64,000 nucleotides of DNA from Thermohalobaculum sp963721105 (GCA_963721105.1 CAVRHY010000005.1:124001-188000), one strand, 5' to 3'; shown: positions 37,688-47,413, numbered from the stretch's first letter. Notes: a model not told the origin generated them from the letters alone. Numbers and translations: made by a program.

Positions 37688-38373
37688 CGCGGTCTCCCCG
37701 GACGATCGTCATGGTGGTCGGACAGGTGCTCGGCGATGCTCTCGCTGACGATTGCGTCGCCGCCGGTCGCATCACCCACGGACTCGATCTCGGCGCGGGC
37801 CTGGGCCGCGACGTCCATCGGCGCGACGACGCCGACCAGCTCGCGGTCCGGATCGATGACCAGCCGGATGCTGCCGAGGAGCTGTACCAGCATGCGCAGC
37901 GCCATCACGCCCAGCGAGATCGGCACCAGGATCTTGGAGGGCCAGGTCAGCAGCTCGGCATCGACCGTCGAGTCGCCCGAGGTGTAGGCGTCGTGGAAGA
38001 AGACCCACGAGAACGCGGTCAGGCAGAGGATGATCGCCAGCGTGACCAGCGCGTTGAAGCATTCGATCAGCCAGAAGGTCCGGCCACGCAGCCGCTCGAT
38101 CAGGATGTCCATGCGGATGTGGACGCCGTGCCGCTGCGCATAGCTGATGCCCAGCACCGCCAGGATCGGCATGGCCAGCTCGATCATGTCGATGTAGCCG
38201 ACGATCGGCGAGTTGAAGAGGAAGCGCATCCGCATCACGATCTGGACACAGCCCAGCACCATGATGAACAGCACGGCGATTGCCGCGACGAAGTTCGTCA
38301 CGTCCTCGAGCGGGCGCAGCAGCCGGTCGCCGCGCGCGATCACGCGGCCGAACGTGTCGCCGACCTCAGCCAT
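37684..38373 (-). CDS. dctQ: TRAP transporter small permease DctQ
   Basis: 229-aa small membrane subunit with four helices (FVAAIAVLFIMVLGCVQIVM; YIDMIELAMPILAVLGISYA; CFNALVTLAIILCLTAFSWV; KILVPISLGVMALRMLVQLL), including the typical GISYAQRHGVHIRMDILIER after the second helix. The C-terminal 50 residues are a hydrophilic tail that ends at the coupled dctM start. It lies between dctP (62 nt upstream) and dctM. Confidence 0.93.
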   Translation of the reverse strand: MAEVGDTFGRVIARGDRLLRPLEDVTNFVAAIAVLFIMVLGCVQIVMRMRFLFNSPIVGYIDMIELAMPILAVLGISYAQRHGVHIRMDILIERLRGRTFWLIECFNALVTLAIILCLTAFSWVFFHDAYTSGDSTVDAELLTWPSKILVPISLGVMALRMLVQLLGSIRLVIDPDRELVGVVAPMDVAAQARAEIESVGDATGGDAIVSESIAEHLSDHHDDRPGRPR

Positions 38374-38435
38374 GGCCCGTCCCCCAGAAAGGTGATCCGG
38401 ACGGCGCGATCGCCGCCCGGCTGCTCAGCCGTGTG

Positions 38436-39476
38436 CTATAGGCCCTTTTCCTGGGCTTCCTTGATCAGCGCCCACATGTGATCGAGGACCTCCTGCGAGT
38501 CGAACTTGTCCTTGTTCTCCTCGACCCACTTGTCCCAGACCGGCTGACCCGCGATCTTGCGGAACTCCTCCAGCTGCTCGTCCGTGTAGGTGACGGGGGT
38601 CATCTCCTTCTCGAACTTCGGGATGTTCACGCTGTCGGTCTTCTTGTAGGCGTCGATCATCGCCTGCGTGACCTCGGGCTTCAGGTCGTTCACCAGCTTC
38701 TGGTACTCTGGCGGCAGGTTGTTCCAGGCAGTCTTGTTGATGACCATCGGGCATTCCGAGGTACCGGGCTGCATGTTGGTCGTGAACCAGTCGGCCAGCT
38801 CGTCGATCTTGTAGCTGGCATGGGCATAGCTGTAGGGCAGCGACACGGCGTCGACCGCGCCGCGCTGCATCAGCGTGTAGACCTCGGAGGCCGGCACCGT
38901 CTGCAGGGAGGCGCCGAGGATCTCCATCGCGTCGCCGACGCCGCCGCCGGCGCGGATACGGCGGCCCTTCCAGTCGGCGAGCTTCAGCGGCGGTTCGCCG
39001 GTGCCCAGGATCTCGTACTGCGGCAGCAGCGTCGAGACGTAGGTCATGGCGTTCCACTGGTCCATGTCCTTGACCAGCGCCGGGTCCTCGTAGAGGTGGT
39101 TGCGGACGTACTCCGACACCTCCCAGTCGCCCAGCGGGATGAACGGCAGCGTGAACACCATGAAGGCCGGGTTCTTGCCGGGGTGATAGAAGTTGCAGAA
39201 GAAGGCGCCCTCGACGGCGTTGTTCTTGATGGCGTCGAGCTGCTCCTTCGACTTGGCGAGCTGCTCGCCGTAGAAGACCTGGATCTTGAACTTGCCGCCG
39301 GTCTCCTCGGCGACGCGCTCGGCCAGCTTCTCGACGCCGGCGGTGAAGGCGCGCGGGTTGCCCCAGACCGACCATTTCCAGAAGACGTCCGGACCCTCGA
39401 CATTGGCGGCCAGCGCGCTGCTGGCGGCAAAGGCCGCAACCGCGACGCCCAGAATTGTCCCGGTAATATGCTTCAT
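38436..39476 (-). CDS. dctP: TRAP transporter substrate-binding protein DctP
   Basis: 346-aa periplasmic binding protein with signal peptide MKHITGTILGVAVAAFAASS (cleavage after ALA). The family's substrate-carboxylate Arg lies in WKGRRIRAGGGVGDAMEILG. Two ATGs are in frame; GGGGAG lies directly against 39482 but 6 nt before 39476, so 39476 is chosen. First gene of dctPQM and divergent from a uronate-dehydrogenase-like gene (205 nt between starts), which suggests a sugar acid as ligand; this is inference. Confidence 0.93.
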   Translation of the reverse strand: MKHITGTILGVAVAAFAASSALAANVEGPDVFWKWSVWGNPRAFTAGVEKLAERVAEETGGKFKIQVFYGEQLAKSKEQLDAIKNNAVEGAFFCNFYHPGKNPAFMVFTLPFIPLGDWEVSEYVRNHLYEDPALVKDMDQWNAMTYVSTLLPQYEILGTGEPPLKLADWKGRRIRAGGGVGDAMEILGASLQTVPASEVYTLMQRGAVDAVSLPYSYAHASYKIDELADWFTTNMQPGTSECPMVINKTAWNNLPPEYQKLVNDLKPEVTQAMIDAYKKTDSVNIPKFEKEMTPVTYTDEQLEEFRKIAGQPVWDKWVEENKDKFDSQEVLDHMWALIKEAQEKGL

Positions 39477-39681
39477 TCTCATCTCCCCTGATCATTCGGG
39501 CCGACAGATGCCGGCAACACATGCCTCTACCGGTCTGCGCCGGGTTCCGGAACGTTCCTACCCACCGCCCGGCATGCTGGCAAGCCGAAGCGTGCTTGCC
39601 CGCCCGGCGCGTGCGCCCCTATCGTGCCGCGCAACTCGCGGCGCCGACCGGCGCGTCACCAGCCTGACCGAGGAGCCAGCC

Positions 39682-40494
39682 ATGCCCCGTTTCGACCGCC
39701 TGCTGATCACCGGCGCCGCCGGCAACCTGGGCCGCGAGCTGCGCCGCGGCCTCGCCCCGCTGGCGCGCGTCCGCCGGCTGACTGACCGCGCCGAGATGGC
39801 GGCCGCCGGCGAGGGCGAGGAGGTCGTTCAGGCCGATGTCGGCGACTTCGACGCGATGATGCAGGTTGTCGAGGGCTGCGACGCAGTCGTCCACTTCGGC
39901 GCGGCGCCGGTCGAGCGGCCGTGGGAGGAGATCCTGAACTCGTCGATCAAGGGCGGCTACAACGTCTACGAGGCGGCGCGGCGCCACGGCGTGAAGCGGA
40001 TCGTCTATGCCAGCTCGATCCATGCCGTCGGCTACGTCCGGCGCGAGGAAGGCGCCGACACCGACACCGACCACCGGCCGGACACGCTCTACGGGCTGTC
40101 GAAATGCTTCGTCGAGGACCTGGCCAAGCTCTACTTCATGAAGTTCGGCATCGAGAGCGTCTGCCTGCGCATCAACTCGTGCTTCCCCGAGCCCGCCGAC
40201 CGGCGCCACCTGGCGACCTGGATGAGCTTTCGCGACTGCATCCAGCTGGTGACGCGGTCGCTGACCGCCGAGCGGGTCGGCTTCACCGTCTGCTACGGCA
40301 TCTCGGACAACCGCGAGCGGTTCTTCTCGAACGAGAAGGTGCGCCACCTCGGCTACGTGCCGCAGGACTCGGCCGAGAGCTGGCGCGAGGCGGTCGAGGC
40401 AAAGACGCCCCCCGGCGACCCGTTCGACCCCGCCGTCGAGTTCGCCGGCGGCGTCTTCTGCAACTACGGCCACCCGGACGACGAGGCGCGGTAG
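39682..40494 (+). CDS. Uronate dehydrogenase-like NAD-dependent epimerase/dehydratase
   Basis: 270-aa extended SDR. Rossmann motif GAAGNLGRELRRGL at the N-terminus, catalytic Tyr/Lys in LYGLSKCFVEDLAKLYFMKF. The layout matches Agrobacterium-type uronate dehydrogenase (oxidises galacturonate or glucuronate to the aldarolactone): YEAARRHGVKRIVYASSIHA, the Y-G-L-S-K-C-F segment, and LRINSCFPEPADRRHLATWM correspond closely to conserved parts of that family as I recall it. GAGGAG precedes the ATG. Being divergent from the TRAP operon supports hexuronate use, but aldarate enzymes are not in the window. Confidence 0.8.
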   Translation: MPRFDRLLITGAAGNLGRELRRGLAPLARVRRLTDRAEMAAAGEGEEVVQADVGDFDAMMQVVEGCDAVVHFGAAPVERPWEEILNSSIKGGYNVYEAARRHGVKRIVYASSIHAVGYVRREEGADTDTDHRPDTLYGLSKCFVEDLAKLYFMKFGIESVCLRINSCFPEPADRRHLATWMSFRDCIQLVTRSLTAERVGFTVCYGISDNRERFFSNEKVRHLGYVPQDSAESWREAVEAKTPPGDPFDPAVEFAGGVFCNYGHPDDEAR

Positions 40495-40531
40495 CGGCGC
40501 CACGTCCCGCCTCTCACGGCGCCATCCCCGC

Positions 40532-40583
40532 GAATGCGGAGATCTGATTGACATGACGACAAGATTCCCGCTTGCGCGGGAAT
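40532..40583. repeat. Pair of REP-like palindromes between convergent genes
   Basis: Two hairpins of the widespread REP type: ATCCCCGC/GCGGAGAT with loop GAAT (40532-40551, one mismatch) and ATTCCCGC/GCGGGAAT with loop TTGC (40564-40583, perfect). The pair is 12 nt apart in the 103-nt gap between the converging uronate-dehydrogenase-like gene and ABC gene. Such pairs are usually mobilised by RAYT transposases; none is in this window. Confidence 0.75.
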
Positions 40584-40597
40584 GACGGGAGACACCG

Positions 40598-42385
40598 TCA
40601 GGCTGCCACCGCCCCGTCGGTGAACTGCAGCCGCGCCAGCCGGGCATAGAGCCCGCCCTCGGCGACCAGCTGGTCGTGGGTGCCGGTGGCGACCACCCTG
40701 CCCCGGTCCATGACGATGATCCGGTCGGCCTTTTTCACCGTCGCCAGCCGGTGTGCGATGACAATGGTCGTCCGGCCACGGGTCAGTCGCTCGAAGGCCG
40801 CCTGCACGGCGCGCTCGGACTCGGCGTCCAACGCCGAGGTCGCCTCGTCCAGCAGCAGCACCGGCGCGTCGCGCAGGATGGCCCGCGCGATGGCGATGCG
40901 CTGCTTCTGCCCGCCCGAGAGCAAAACGCCGCGCTCGCCCAGGTAGGCATCATATCCCTTGGGCAGCGCCTCGATGAACTCGTGCGCCGCGGCGTCGCGC
41001 GCGGCCATCTCGACGTCGATGTCGTCGGCCTCGGGCCGGCCGAAAAGGATGTTCTCGCGCACCGTGGCGGCGAAGATCACCGGGTCCTGCGGCACCAGCG
41101 AGATGTGCTTGCGCAGGTCGCCCAGCCGCAGCCTGTGGATCGGCATGCCATCCAGCCGCACCTCACCCGATTGCGGGTCGTAGAAGCGCAGCAGCATCTG
41201 CAGGATCGTCGTCTTGCCGGCGCCCGACGGGCCGACCAGCGCCACCGTCTCGCCCGGCTCGACCGCCAGCGAGACGTCGTGCAGGGCCGAGACGTCCGGA
41301 CGCGTCGCATAGGCGAAGGTGACGCCGTCGAACTCGACCCGCCCTTCGCCCGGCTCGGCGGCCGGCAGCGGCTCGGCGGGCTCGCCGACCGGATCCCTGA
41401 CGGCCAGCAGCTCGGCCAGCCGCTCCGTCGCGCCGGCGGCGCGCTGCAGCTCGCCCCAGACCTCGGTCAGCGCGCCGACCGCGCCGGCGGTGAAGACGGC
41501 GTAGAGGATGAACTGCGCCATCGCGCCCGGGCTCATGCGCCCGGCCATCACGTCGGCGGCGCCCATCCACAGCACGCCGACGATGCCCGCCGAGACGAAG
41601 AAGATGACAATCAGCGTCAGCATCGCCCGCGCCGAGATCCGCCGGCGGGCGGCAGCGAACGAGGCTTCAACCCGCGTGTCGAACTGCCTGACCGAGGCCT
41701 CTTCGTGCGTCATCGCCTGCACGGTCTGCGCCGCCTGCAGCACCTCGCCGGCATGGGTGGCGCTCTCGGCGATCAGGTCCTGGCTCTCGCGCGACAGGCG
41801 GCGCACGCGCCGGCCGAGGATCAGGATAGGCACGACCACCGCCGGGACGATCAGCAGCGTCATGCCCGTCAGCTTCAGCGACGTCACCATCAGCATGATC
41901 GTGCCGCCGAACAGCAGCAGCAGGTTCCTCAGCGCGATCGACGCGACCGAGCCGACGACGGTCTGGATGATCGAGGTGTCGGTGGTCAGCCGCGACAGCA
42001 CCTCGGCGGTCATCAGCCGCTCGTAGAAGGCCGGGCTCATCACCGCGACATGCGCGAAGACGGCCTTGCGGATATCGGCGATGACCCGCTCGCCCAGCCA
42101 GCTGACCAGGTAGAAGCGCGCCGCGGTGGCGGCGGCAAGCCCGGCGGCGACGCCCATCAGGGCCAGGAAGTACTTGTCGATCAGCGCCGCGTTCTCGGTC
42201 GAGAACCCGTCGATGACGCGCCGGAAGGCGACCGGCAGGACCAGCGTGAACAGCGAGGCGACGACCAGCGCCACGGCGACACCGACGATCGTGCCGCGAT
42301 AGGGGCGAAGAAAGGGGGCGAGCCCGCGGAGCGGCGCGACCCGGTCCGACTTGCCGCGATCCGCCTGCTTCTCCGGCTCCGCCAT
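40598..42385 (-). CDS. MsbA-like ABC exporter (fused permease and ATPase)
   Basis: 595-aa half-transporter. Six TM helices (residues about 30-310), then the nucleotide-binding domain: Walker A VGPSGAGKTT, Q-loop LVPQDP, signature LLSGGQKQRIAIARA, Walker B VLLLDEATSALD, and H-loop IVIAHRLATV. It is the alphaproteobacterial MsbA-related type; the substrate (lipid, peptide or drug) is not known. The ATG at 42385 is chosen because GAGGTG lies close upstream; a start at 42430 would add 15 residues. It is divergent from the MFS gene. Confidence 0.93.
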   Translation of the reverse strand: MAEPEKQADRGKSDRVAPLRGLAPFLRPYRGTIVGVAVALVVASLFTLVLPVAFRRVIDGFSTENAALIDKYFLALMGVAAGLAAATAARFYLVSWLGERVIADIRKAVFAHVAVMSPAFYERLMTAEVLSRLTTDTSIIQTVVGSVASIALRNLLLLFGGTIMLMVTSLKLTGMTLLIVPAVVVPILILGRRVRRLSRESQDLIAESATHAGEVLQAAQTVQAMTHEEASVRQFDTRVEASFAAARRRISARAMLTLIVIFFVSAGIVGVLWMGAADVMAGRMSPGAMAQFILYAVFTAGAVGALTEVWGELQRAAGATERLAELLAVRDPVGEPAEPLPAAEPGEGRVEFDGVTFAYATRPDVSALHDVSLAVEPGETVALVGPSGAGKTTILQMLLRFYDPQSGEVRLDGMPIHRLRLGDLRKHISLVPQDPVIFAATVRENILFGRPEADDIDVEMAARDAAAHEFIEALPKGYDAYLGERGVLLSGGQKQRIAIARAILRDAPVLLLDEATSALDAESERAVQAAFERLTRGRTTIVIAHRLATVKKADRIIVMDRGRVVATGTHDQLVAEGGLYARLARLQFTDGAVAA

Positions 42386-42568
42386 CCGTCCACCTCTTTT
42401 CCTGCTGGGCGCAGATAACAACCTCGCCACTGGCGAGCAAGGCGGCTAAGCCGCACGCCCGTCGCCTGCCCCGGTGCCTGCCCCGGTGCGCGCCCGCACA
42501 CGGTGCGTGGCCGTTGCATGGCGGCCGGATCGCGGCCAATGTCGCGCCGCATCCAACGCGGAAACCGC

Positions 42569-43831
42569 ATGCGCCTGATCATCTCGTTCGCCGCCCTGTT
42601 CCTGTCGGTCTACATGGTCCAGCTCGGGTCGGGCTCGCTCGGGCCGCTCGACGCGCTCTCGGGCGCCGCCTTCGGCTGGTCGGCGGGCCAGATCGGCCTG
42701 CTCGGCTCGGCGCATTTCGCCGGGTTCTTCATCGGCTGCTGGGCGATGCCGCGGCTGATCGGCACCGTCGGTCACAGCCGCGCTTTCGGCGCCGCCGCCG
42801 CGCTGGGCGCGACCGGCGTCATCCTGCACCCCGTCATCGAGGGACCGGTCGCCTGGGCCTGCCTGCGCGTGCTCTCGGGCATCTCGATCGCCGGCACCTA
42901 CACGGCGGTCGAAAGCTGGCTGCAGGCAAAGATCGAGACGCGCATGCGCGGCCGGGTCTTCGGTATCTACCGCCTGGTCGACCTGTCCGGGGCGATCTGC
43001 GCCCAGGCGCTGATCGCGGTGCTGACGCCCGCGGCCTATGTCTCGTACAACATAGTCGCGATCTTCTGCTGCATGGCGATGGTGCCGCTAATGCTCACCC
43101 GGCAGGTGCCGCCGCTGGTCACGCATGCGCCCCGGCTGCGTCCCGTCGCTGCCTGGGCGGTCTCGCCGCTGGCCTGCTTCGGCATCGTCACGGCCGGCGC
43201 GACGGGGTCGAGCTTTCGCATGGTGGGTCCGATTTTCGGCATCCAGTACGACATGAGCCAGCACCAGATCGCGCTGTTCCTGATCGCCTCGGTGATCGGG
43301 GCCGCGGTGGCGCAGTTCCCGGTCGGCTGGCTGGCCGACCAGATCGAGCGGCGCATCGTGATGATCGGCCTCTCTGTCGCCGCGGTGTTGGTCAGCCTGA
43401 CGGTCGTGCTGGTGCTGGAGCCAGGCGACACGACAGGGCTGATCCTGGCCTCGGCGGCCTTCGGCGCCACCTCGATCACCGTCTATTCCGTGGCGGCCGC
43501 GCACGCCAACGACTTCTGCCCAGAAGATTTCGTGGTCGAGCTGAACGCGGCGCTGATCTTCTTCTACTCGGTGGGCGCGATCGCGGCGCCGCTGACCTCG
43601 GCCTGGATCATCGAGGCCTACGGCGCCAACGGCCTGTTCTGGTTCATCGCGGCGGCGCATCTGGTGCTGATCGCCTTTTCGCTCTACCGTATGACCCAGC
43701 GCAGGGTGGGGGCGCCGACCACCCCGTATCGCTGGCTGCCGCGCACATCGATGGTGATGGCCAGGCTTTTCAGACGCTCGAACGGTGCGGGCGCCACGGC
43801 AGCGCCCGCCAGGGAGGAACCAAGTCCATGA
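42569..43831 (+). CDS. MFS transporter (YcaD-like)
   Basis: 420-aa twelve-helix major facilitator. Characteristic stretches are GLLGSAHFAGFFIGCWAMPR in the first repeat, ESWLQAKIETRMRGRVFGIY after TM4-5, and FPVGWLADQIERRIVMIG in the second half. The pattern resembles the YcaD group of MFS proteins; substrate unknown. The ATG at 42569 is followed at once by the first helix; the frame is open to 42503. Its TGA overlaps the start of the GST gene (ATGATG), so the two are coupled. Confidence 0.88.
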   Translation: MRLIISFAALFLSVYMVQLGSGSLGPLDALSGAAFGWSAGQIGLLGSAHFAGFFIGCWAMPRLIGTVGHSRAFGAAAALGATGVILHPVIEGPVAWACLRVLSGISIAGTYTAVESWLQAKIETRMRGRVFGIYRLVDLSGAICAQALIAVLTPAAYVSYNIVAIFCCMAMVPLMLTRQVPPLVTHAPRLRPVAAWAVSPLACFGIVTAGATGSSFRMVGPIFGIQYDMSQHQIALFLIASVIGAAVAQFPVGWLADQIERRIVMIGLSVAAVLVSLTVVLVLEPGDTTGLILASAAFGATSITVYSVAAAHANDFCPEDFVVELNAALIFFYSVGAIAAPLTSAWIIEAYGANGLFWFIAAAHLVLIAFSLYRMTQRRVGAPTTPYRWLPRTSMVMARLFRRSNGAGATAAPAREEPSP

Positions 43832-44451
43832 TGAAGCTCTATCACTCGCCGCTGTCGCCCTATGTGCGCAAGGTGATGGTCGTCGCGCACGAGACGGGCG
43901 TGCTTGACGAAATCGAGAAGATCGACGGCTCGGGCACGCCGCTGGCGCCGAACGACGAGACGGTGGCGGCGAACCCACTGGGCAAGATCCCGGCACTGGT
44001 CACCGAGGACGGCGACACGCTCTACGACAGCCGGGTGATCTGCCGATACCTCGACAGCCGCGCGGGCGCCGGTCTCTACCCGTCGGGCAGCACCGAGTTC
44101 GCGACCCTGACGCGCGAGGCGCTGGCCGAGGGCATCATCGACGCCGCGCTGATGGTCGCCTACGAGGGCCGGCTGCGCCCCGAGAACCTGCGCTTCAAGC
44201 CCTGGGTCGAGGGCCAGACCGACAAGGTCAGGCGCGGCATCGAGGCGTTCGAGCGGCATCTCGATGCCCTGGCCGGGCACCTGACGATGGACAAGATCGC
44301 GCTCGGCTGCGCGCTCGGCTATGTCGACTTCCGCCTGAAGGACGCGCTCGACTGGCGCGCCGACCACCCGGGGCTGGCCGCCTGGTACAAGGATTTCTCC
44401 ACGCGCCAGTCGATGAAGGAAACCGCGCCGGAGCAGCCGGTCGCAGCCTGA
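43828..44451 (+). CDS. Glutathione S-transferase family protein
   Basis: 207-aa cytosolic GST. Thioredoxin-like N-terminal domain starts MMKLYHSPLSPYVRKVM, with Ser (SPLSPY) as the probable glutathione-activating residue and the cis-Pro/E-S motif as NPLGKIPALVTEDGDTLYDS (the second Ser binding the glutathione gamma-Glu). The all-alpha C-terminal domain follows. AGGGAGGA precedes two tandem ATGs (43828, 43831). It is coupled to the upstream MFS transporter, suggesting a joint detoxification role. Confidence 0.92.
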   Translation: MMKLYHSPLSPYVRKVMVVAHETGVLDEIEKIDGSGTPLAPNDETVAANPLGKIPALVTEDGDTLYDSRVICRYLDSRAGAGLYPSGSTEFATLTREALAEGIIDAALMVAYEGRLRPENLRFKPWVEGQTDKVRRGIEAFERHLDALAGHLTMDKIALGCALGYVDFRLKDALDWRADHPGLAAWYKDFSTRQSMKETAPEQPVAA

Positions 44452-44505
44452 AGCGCCGATCGGGAGGGGCTTGGACGGCGCGCGTGCGCACACCACATAT
44501 GGTGC

Positions 44506-44703
44506 ATGAACTACGTTCTCGCGCTGCTGCTGCCGCCCCTCTCGATCCTCCTCGCCGGGCGGCCGATCGTTGCCCTGATCGTCTTCGCGATCTGGGTTCC
44601 GGCCATCATCTTCTCGGGCGGGCTGTCCCACCCGATGTTCATCCTGCTCGCCTGGATCATCATCTACGAACGGCGCGATGAGAGACGCCACCGGCGGGAG
44701 TGA
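44506..44703 (+). CDS. Small Pmp3/YqaE-like membrane protein
   Basis: 65-aa protein with two hydrophobic helices and a charged tail (YERRDERRHRRE). The N-terminus MNYVLALLLPPLSILLAGRP matches the L-P-P-L-x-V/I-L-L start of the Pmp3/YqaE family, and PAIIFSGGLSHPMFILLAWI the second helix. These proteolipids affect membrane potential under stress; here function is only inferred from similarity. After it, 44704-44908 (205 nt) holds only a weak hairpin (44759-44777). Confidence 0.75.
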   Translation: MNYVLALLLPPLSILLAGRPIVALIVFAIWVPAIIFSGGLSHPMFILLAWIIIYERRDERRHRRE

Positions 44704-44908
44704 GCGCCTTCGCGGACAACGGGGTCCGGGCGCTGTTCACGCGTGAACGCATCGGCTCTCCCTTGAAAAACAAGGGAAATTCTGACGGGCTCTCCGAATG
44801 TTTTCTCTTGGTTAAGCGGTCCGCGCCGACTTTCGCCGCCTGCCCACGCAGCGCGCTTCGGGGTCCTGGGATGGCCGATGAACCCCGGTACGGGACCGCG
44901 GCCGGGCG

Positions 44909-46075
44909 TCATCCGCGCGGATCGCTGACCCGGCCGCCGCAGACCGGCGCGCTGCACCCGGTCGTCCCCGGGGCCGAGGTCGGCAGGCCGCGCAGCACCC
45001 GCACGGCGAGGTAGGCGAAGGCCTGCGCCTCGAGCATGTCGCCGTCCAGCCCGACCGCCTCGACCGGCTCGACCGGGGCTTGCAGATGCCCGGCCAGCAT
45101 CCGCATGATCGTCATGTTGTGCCGCCCGCCGCCGCAGACCAGCCATCGCGACGGGGGCGCCGGCATGTGGCGCAGCGCCTCGGCGACACAGTCGACGGTG
45201 AAGGCCGTCAGCGTCGCCGCGCCGTCCGAGGTCGACAGCCCCTCCATCGCCGCGAAGATGCCGCGGAAGTCGTTGCGGTCCAGCGATTTCGGCGGCCGGC
45301 GGTCGAGATAGGACCGGCCCCAGTTCGACGACAGCCGGTCGCGGTGCACCCGGCCGATCGCCGCCGCCGCGCCGTTCCGGTCCATCGCCGCCCCCGTGCG
45401 CGCCTGCATCCAGTCGTTGACCAGCGCGTTGCCCGGCCCCGTGTCGAACGCCAGAAGCGCGCCCTCCGCCTCGGGCGCCGGCTTTGCCGGGTCGACCCAG
45501 GTGACGTTCGCCACGCCGCCGATGTTAAGGAAGGCGAGCGGCCCGGTCGCGCCGATCCGGCGGGCCAGCGCGAAGTGGTAGAACGGCGCCAGCGGCGCCC
45601 CCTGCCCCGCGGATTTCATGTCGTCGCTGCGAAAGTCCCAGACCACCGGCCGGTTCAGCACGCGCGCCAGCGCCGCGCCGTCGCCGAGCTGCCATGTCCA
45701 ACCCTCGTCGGGCGCGTGCGCCACCGTCTGGCCGTGGAAGCCGACCAGCGCCGGCAGCGGCCCCTCGGGCGCGCGGGAGGAGCCGGCCAGCAGACCGACG
45801 ACCGCCTCGGCATGGACGCGGATCACCTCGGTCTCGGCGGCGGTCAGCCCGGCCGCGGCGTCGTCGTCCACCGGCGGGCGGTAGGTGCGCCACTCCTCGG
45901 CGACGGCGCGGAGGTACGGGATCTCGTCGTCGCGGTAGGGAAAGACGGCGCTGGGACCGAAGTCGGCGACCGTCTCGCCGTCGGTCCGGACCAGCGCGGC
46001 GTCGACCCCGTCCATCGACGTGCCCGACATCAGCCCCAGCGCCCAGACGGGCCTGCCGGCGGCGACCTCGATCAT
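44909..46075 (-). CDS. anmK: Anhydro-N-acetylmuramic acid kinase
   Basis: 388-aa kinase of peptidoglycan recycling; converts 1,6-anhydroMurNAc and ATP into MurNAc-6-phosphate. Family motifs: GLMSGTSMDGVDAALV at the N-terminus (ATP-binding and catalytic Asp), GFHGQTVAHAP, the FDTGPGNALVNDWM segment and CGGGRHNMTIMRML. Full length; the last 15 residues after APGTTG are not conserved. It faces tyrS (divergent, 79 nt between starts), a common neighbour pair in alphaproteobacteria. Confidence 0.95.
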   Translation of the reverse strand: MIEVAAGRPVWALGLMSGTSMDGVDAALVRTDGETVADFGPSAVFPYRDDEIPYLRAVAEEWRTYRPPVDDDAAAGLTAAETEVIRVHAEAVVGLLAGSSRAPEGPLPALVGFHGQTVAHAPDEGWTWQLGDGAALARVLNRPVVWDFRSDDMKSAGQGAPLAPFYHFALARRIGATGPLAFLNIGGVANVTWVDPAKPAPEAEGALLAFDTGPGNALVNDWMQARTGAAMDRNGAAAAIGRVHRDRLSSNWGRSYLDRRPPKSLDRNDFRGIFAAMEGLSTSDGAATLTAFTVDCVAEALRHMPAPPSRWLVCGGGRHNMTIMRMLAGHLQAPVEPVEAVGLDGDMLEAQAFAYLAVRVLRGLPTSAPGTTGCSAPVCGGRVSDPRG

Positions 46076-46154
46076 CGGCTTCCCTTTCGCCCTTCGCCCC
46101 GATACATCCGGCGCCGAACCGACGCAGTTTCGCGCACACTACCGGGGCGCCGCC

Positions 46155-47413
46155 ATGACCTACCAGCCGAAATCCGAGTTCCTGCACGTCATGCAGGCGC
46201 GCGGCTTCATGCAGGACTGCACCGACCTGCAGGGCCTGGACGAGGCGCTGCTGGCAGGACCGGGTGCCGGGCTATATCGGCTTTGACGCCACCGCGACCT
46301 CGCTGCATGTCGGCTCGCTCATGCAGATCATGATGCTGCGCTGGCTGCAGAAGACCGGGCACGTGCCGATCGCGCTGATGGGCGGCGGCACGTCGAAGGT
46401 GGGCGATCCCTCGTTCCGCTCGGACGAGCGCAAGCTGATGACCGACGAGCAGATCGCCGGCAACATCGAGGGCATCCGGCAGGTCTTCGACAAGTACCTC
46501 GATTTCGGCGACCCGCAGGCCGGCGGGGCGATCATGGCGAACAATGCCGAGTGGCTGGACGGGCTGGCCTACATCCCCTTCCTGCGCGAGATCGGCCGCT
46601 ATTTCAGCGTCAACCGGATGCTGAGCTTCGAGAGCGTCAAGTCGCGGCTGGACCGCGAGCAGTCGCTGTCGTTCCTCGAGTTCAACTACATGATCCTGCA
46701 GGCCTACGACTTCATGGAGCTGAACCGCCGCTACGGCTGCCTCCTCCAGATGGGCGGGTCGGACCAGTGGGGCAACATCGTCAACGGCATCGACCTGACG
46801 CGCCGGGTCAACGGGGCCGGGGTCTTCGGCCTGACCTCTCCCCTGCTGACCAAGGCGGACGGGACGAAGATGGGCAAGACGGCCGAGGGTGCCGTCTGGC
46901 TGAACGCCGACATGCTGAGCCCGTACGAGTTCTGGCACTTCTGGCGGAACACGATGGACGCCGATGTCGGCCGCTTCCTGAAGCTCTACACCGAGCTGCC
47001 GCTGGACGAGATCGCCCGGCTGGAGGCGCTGGAGGGGTCGGAGATCAACGAGGCCAAGAAGGTGCTGGCCAACGAGGTCACGGCGATGTGCCACGGCCGG
47101 GCCGCGGCCGAGGCGGCGGAGGCGACGGCGCGCGAGACCTTCGAGGCCGGCGGCGCCGGCGAGGCGCTGCCGACGGTGACGCTGTCGCGGCGGCGATTTC
47201 GGCGAGCATGGCATCTCGGTCGCGCAGCTTTTCGTCCGCTCGGGTCTGGCGGGCTCGGGCAAGGAGGCGCGGCGCCTGATCGCCGATGGCGGCGCCAGGC
47301 TGGACGACGAGCCGGTGACCGAGGCCGGGCTGATGCTGACGCCGGACCGCTTCGCGGCTCCGGTGAAGCTGAGCGCCGGGCGGAAGCGGCACGCCCTGGC
47401 GAAGCTGGGATGA
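46155..47413 (+). CDS. tyrS: Tyrosyl-tRNA synthetase, two frameshifts
   Basis: Essential class I synthetase charging tRNA-Tyr. N-terminus MTYQPKSEFLHVMQARGFMQ, then the frame breaks at GGG 46262-46264; removing one G gives AGPVPGYIGFDATATSLHVG (HVGS = HIGH motif). The KMSKS loop is KMGKTAEGAV. A second extra base at about 47190 breaks LSRGDFGEHGISVAQLFVRS, after which the S4 domain (SGLAGSGKEARRLIADGG) runs to the stop at 47411-47413. Corrected length about 418 aa. Essentiality makes sequencing errors the best explanation. Confidence 0.94.
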
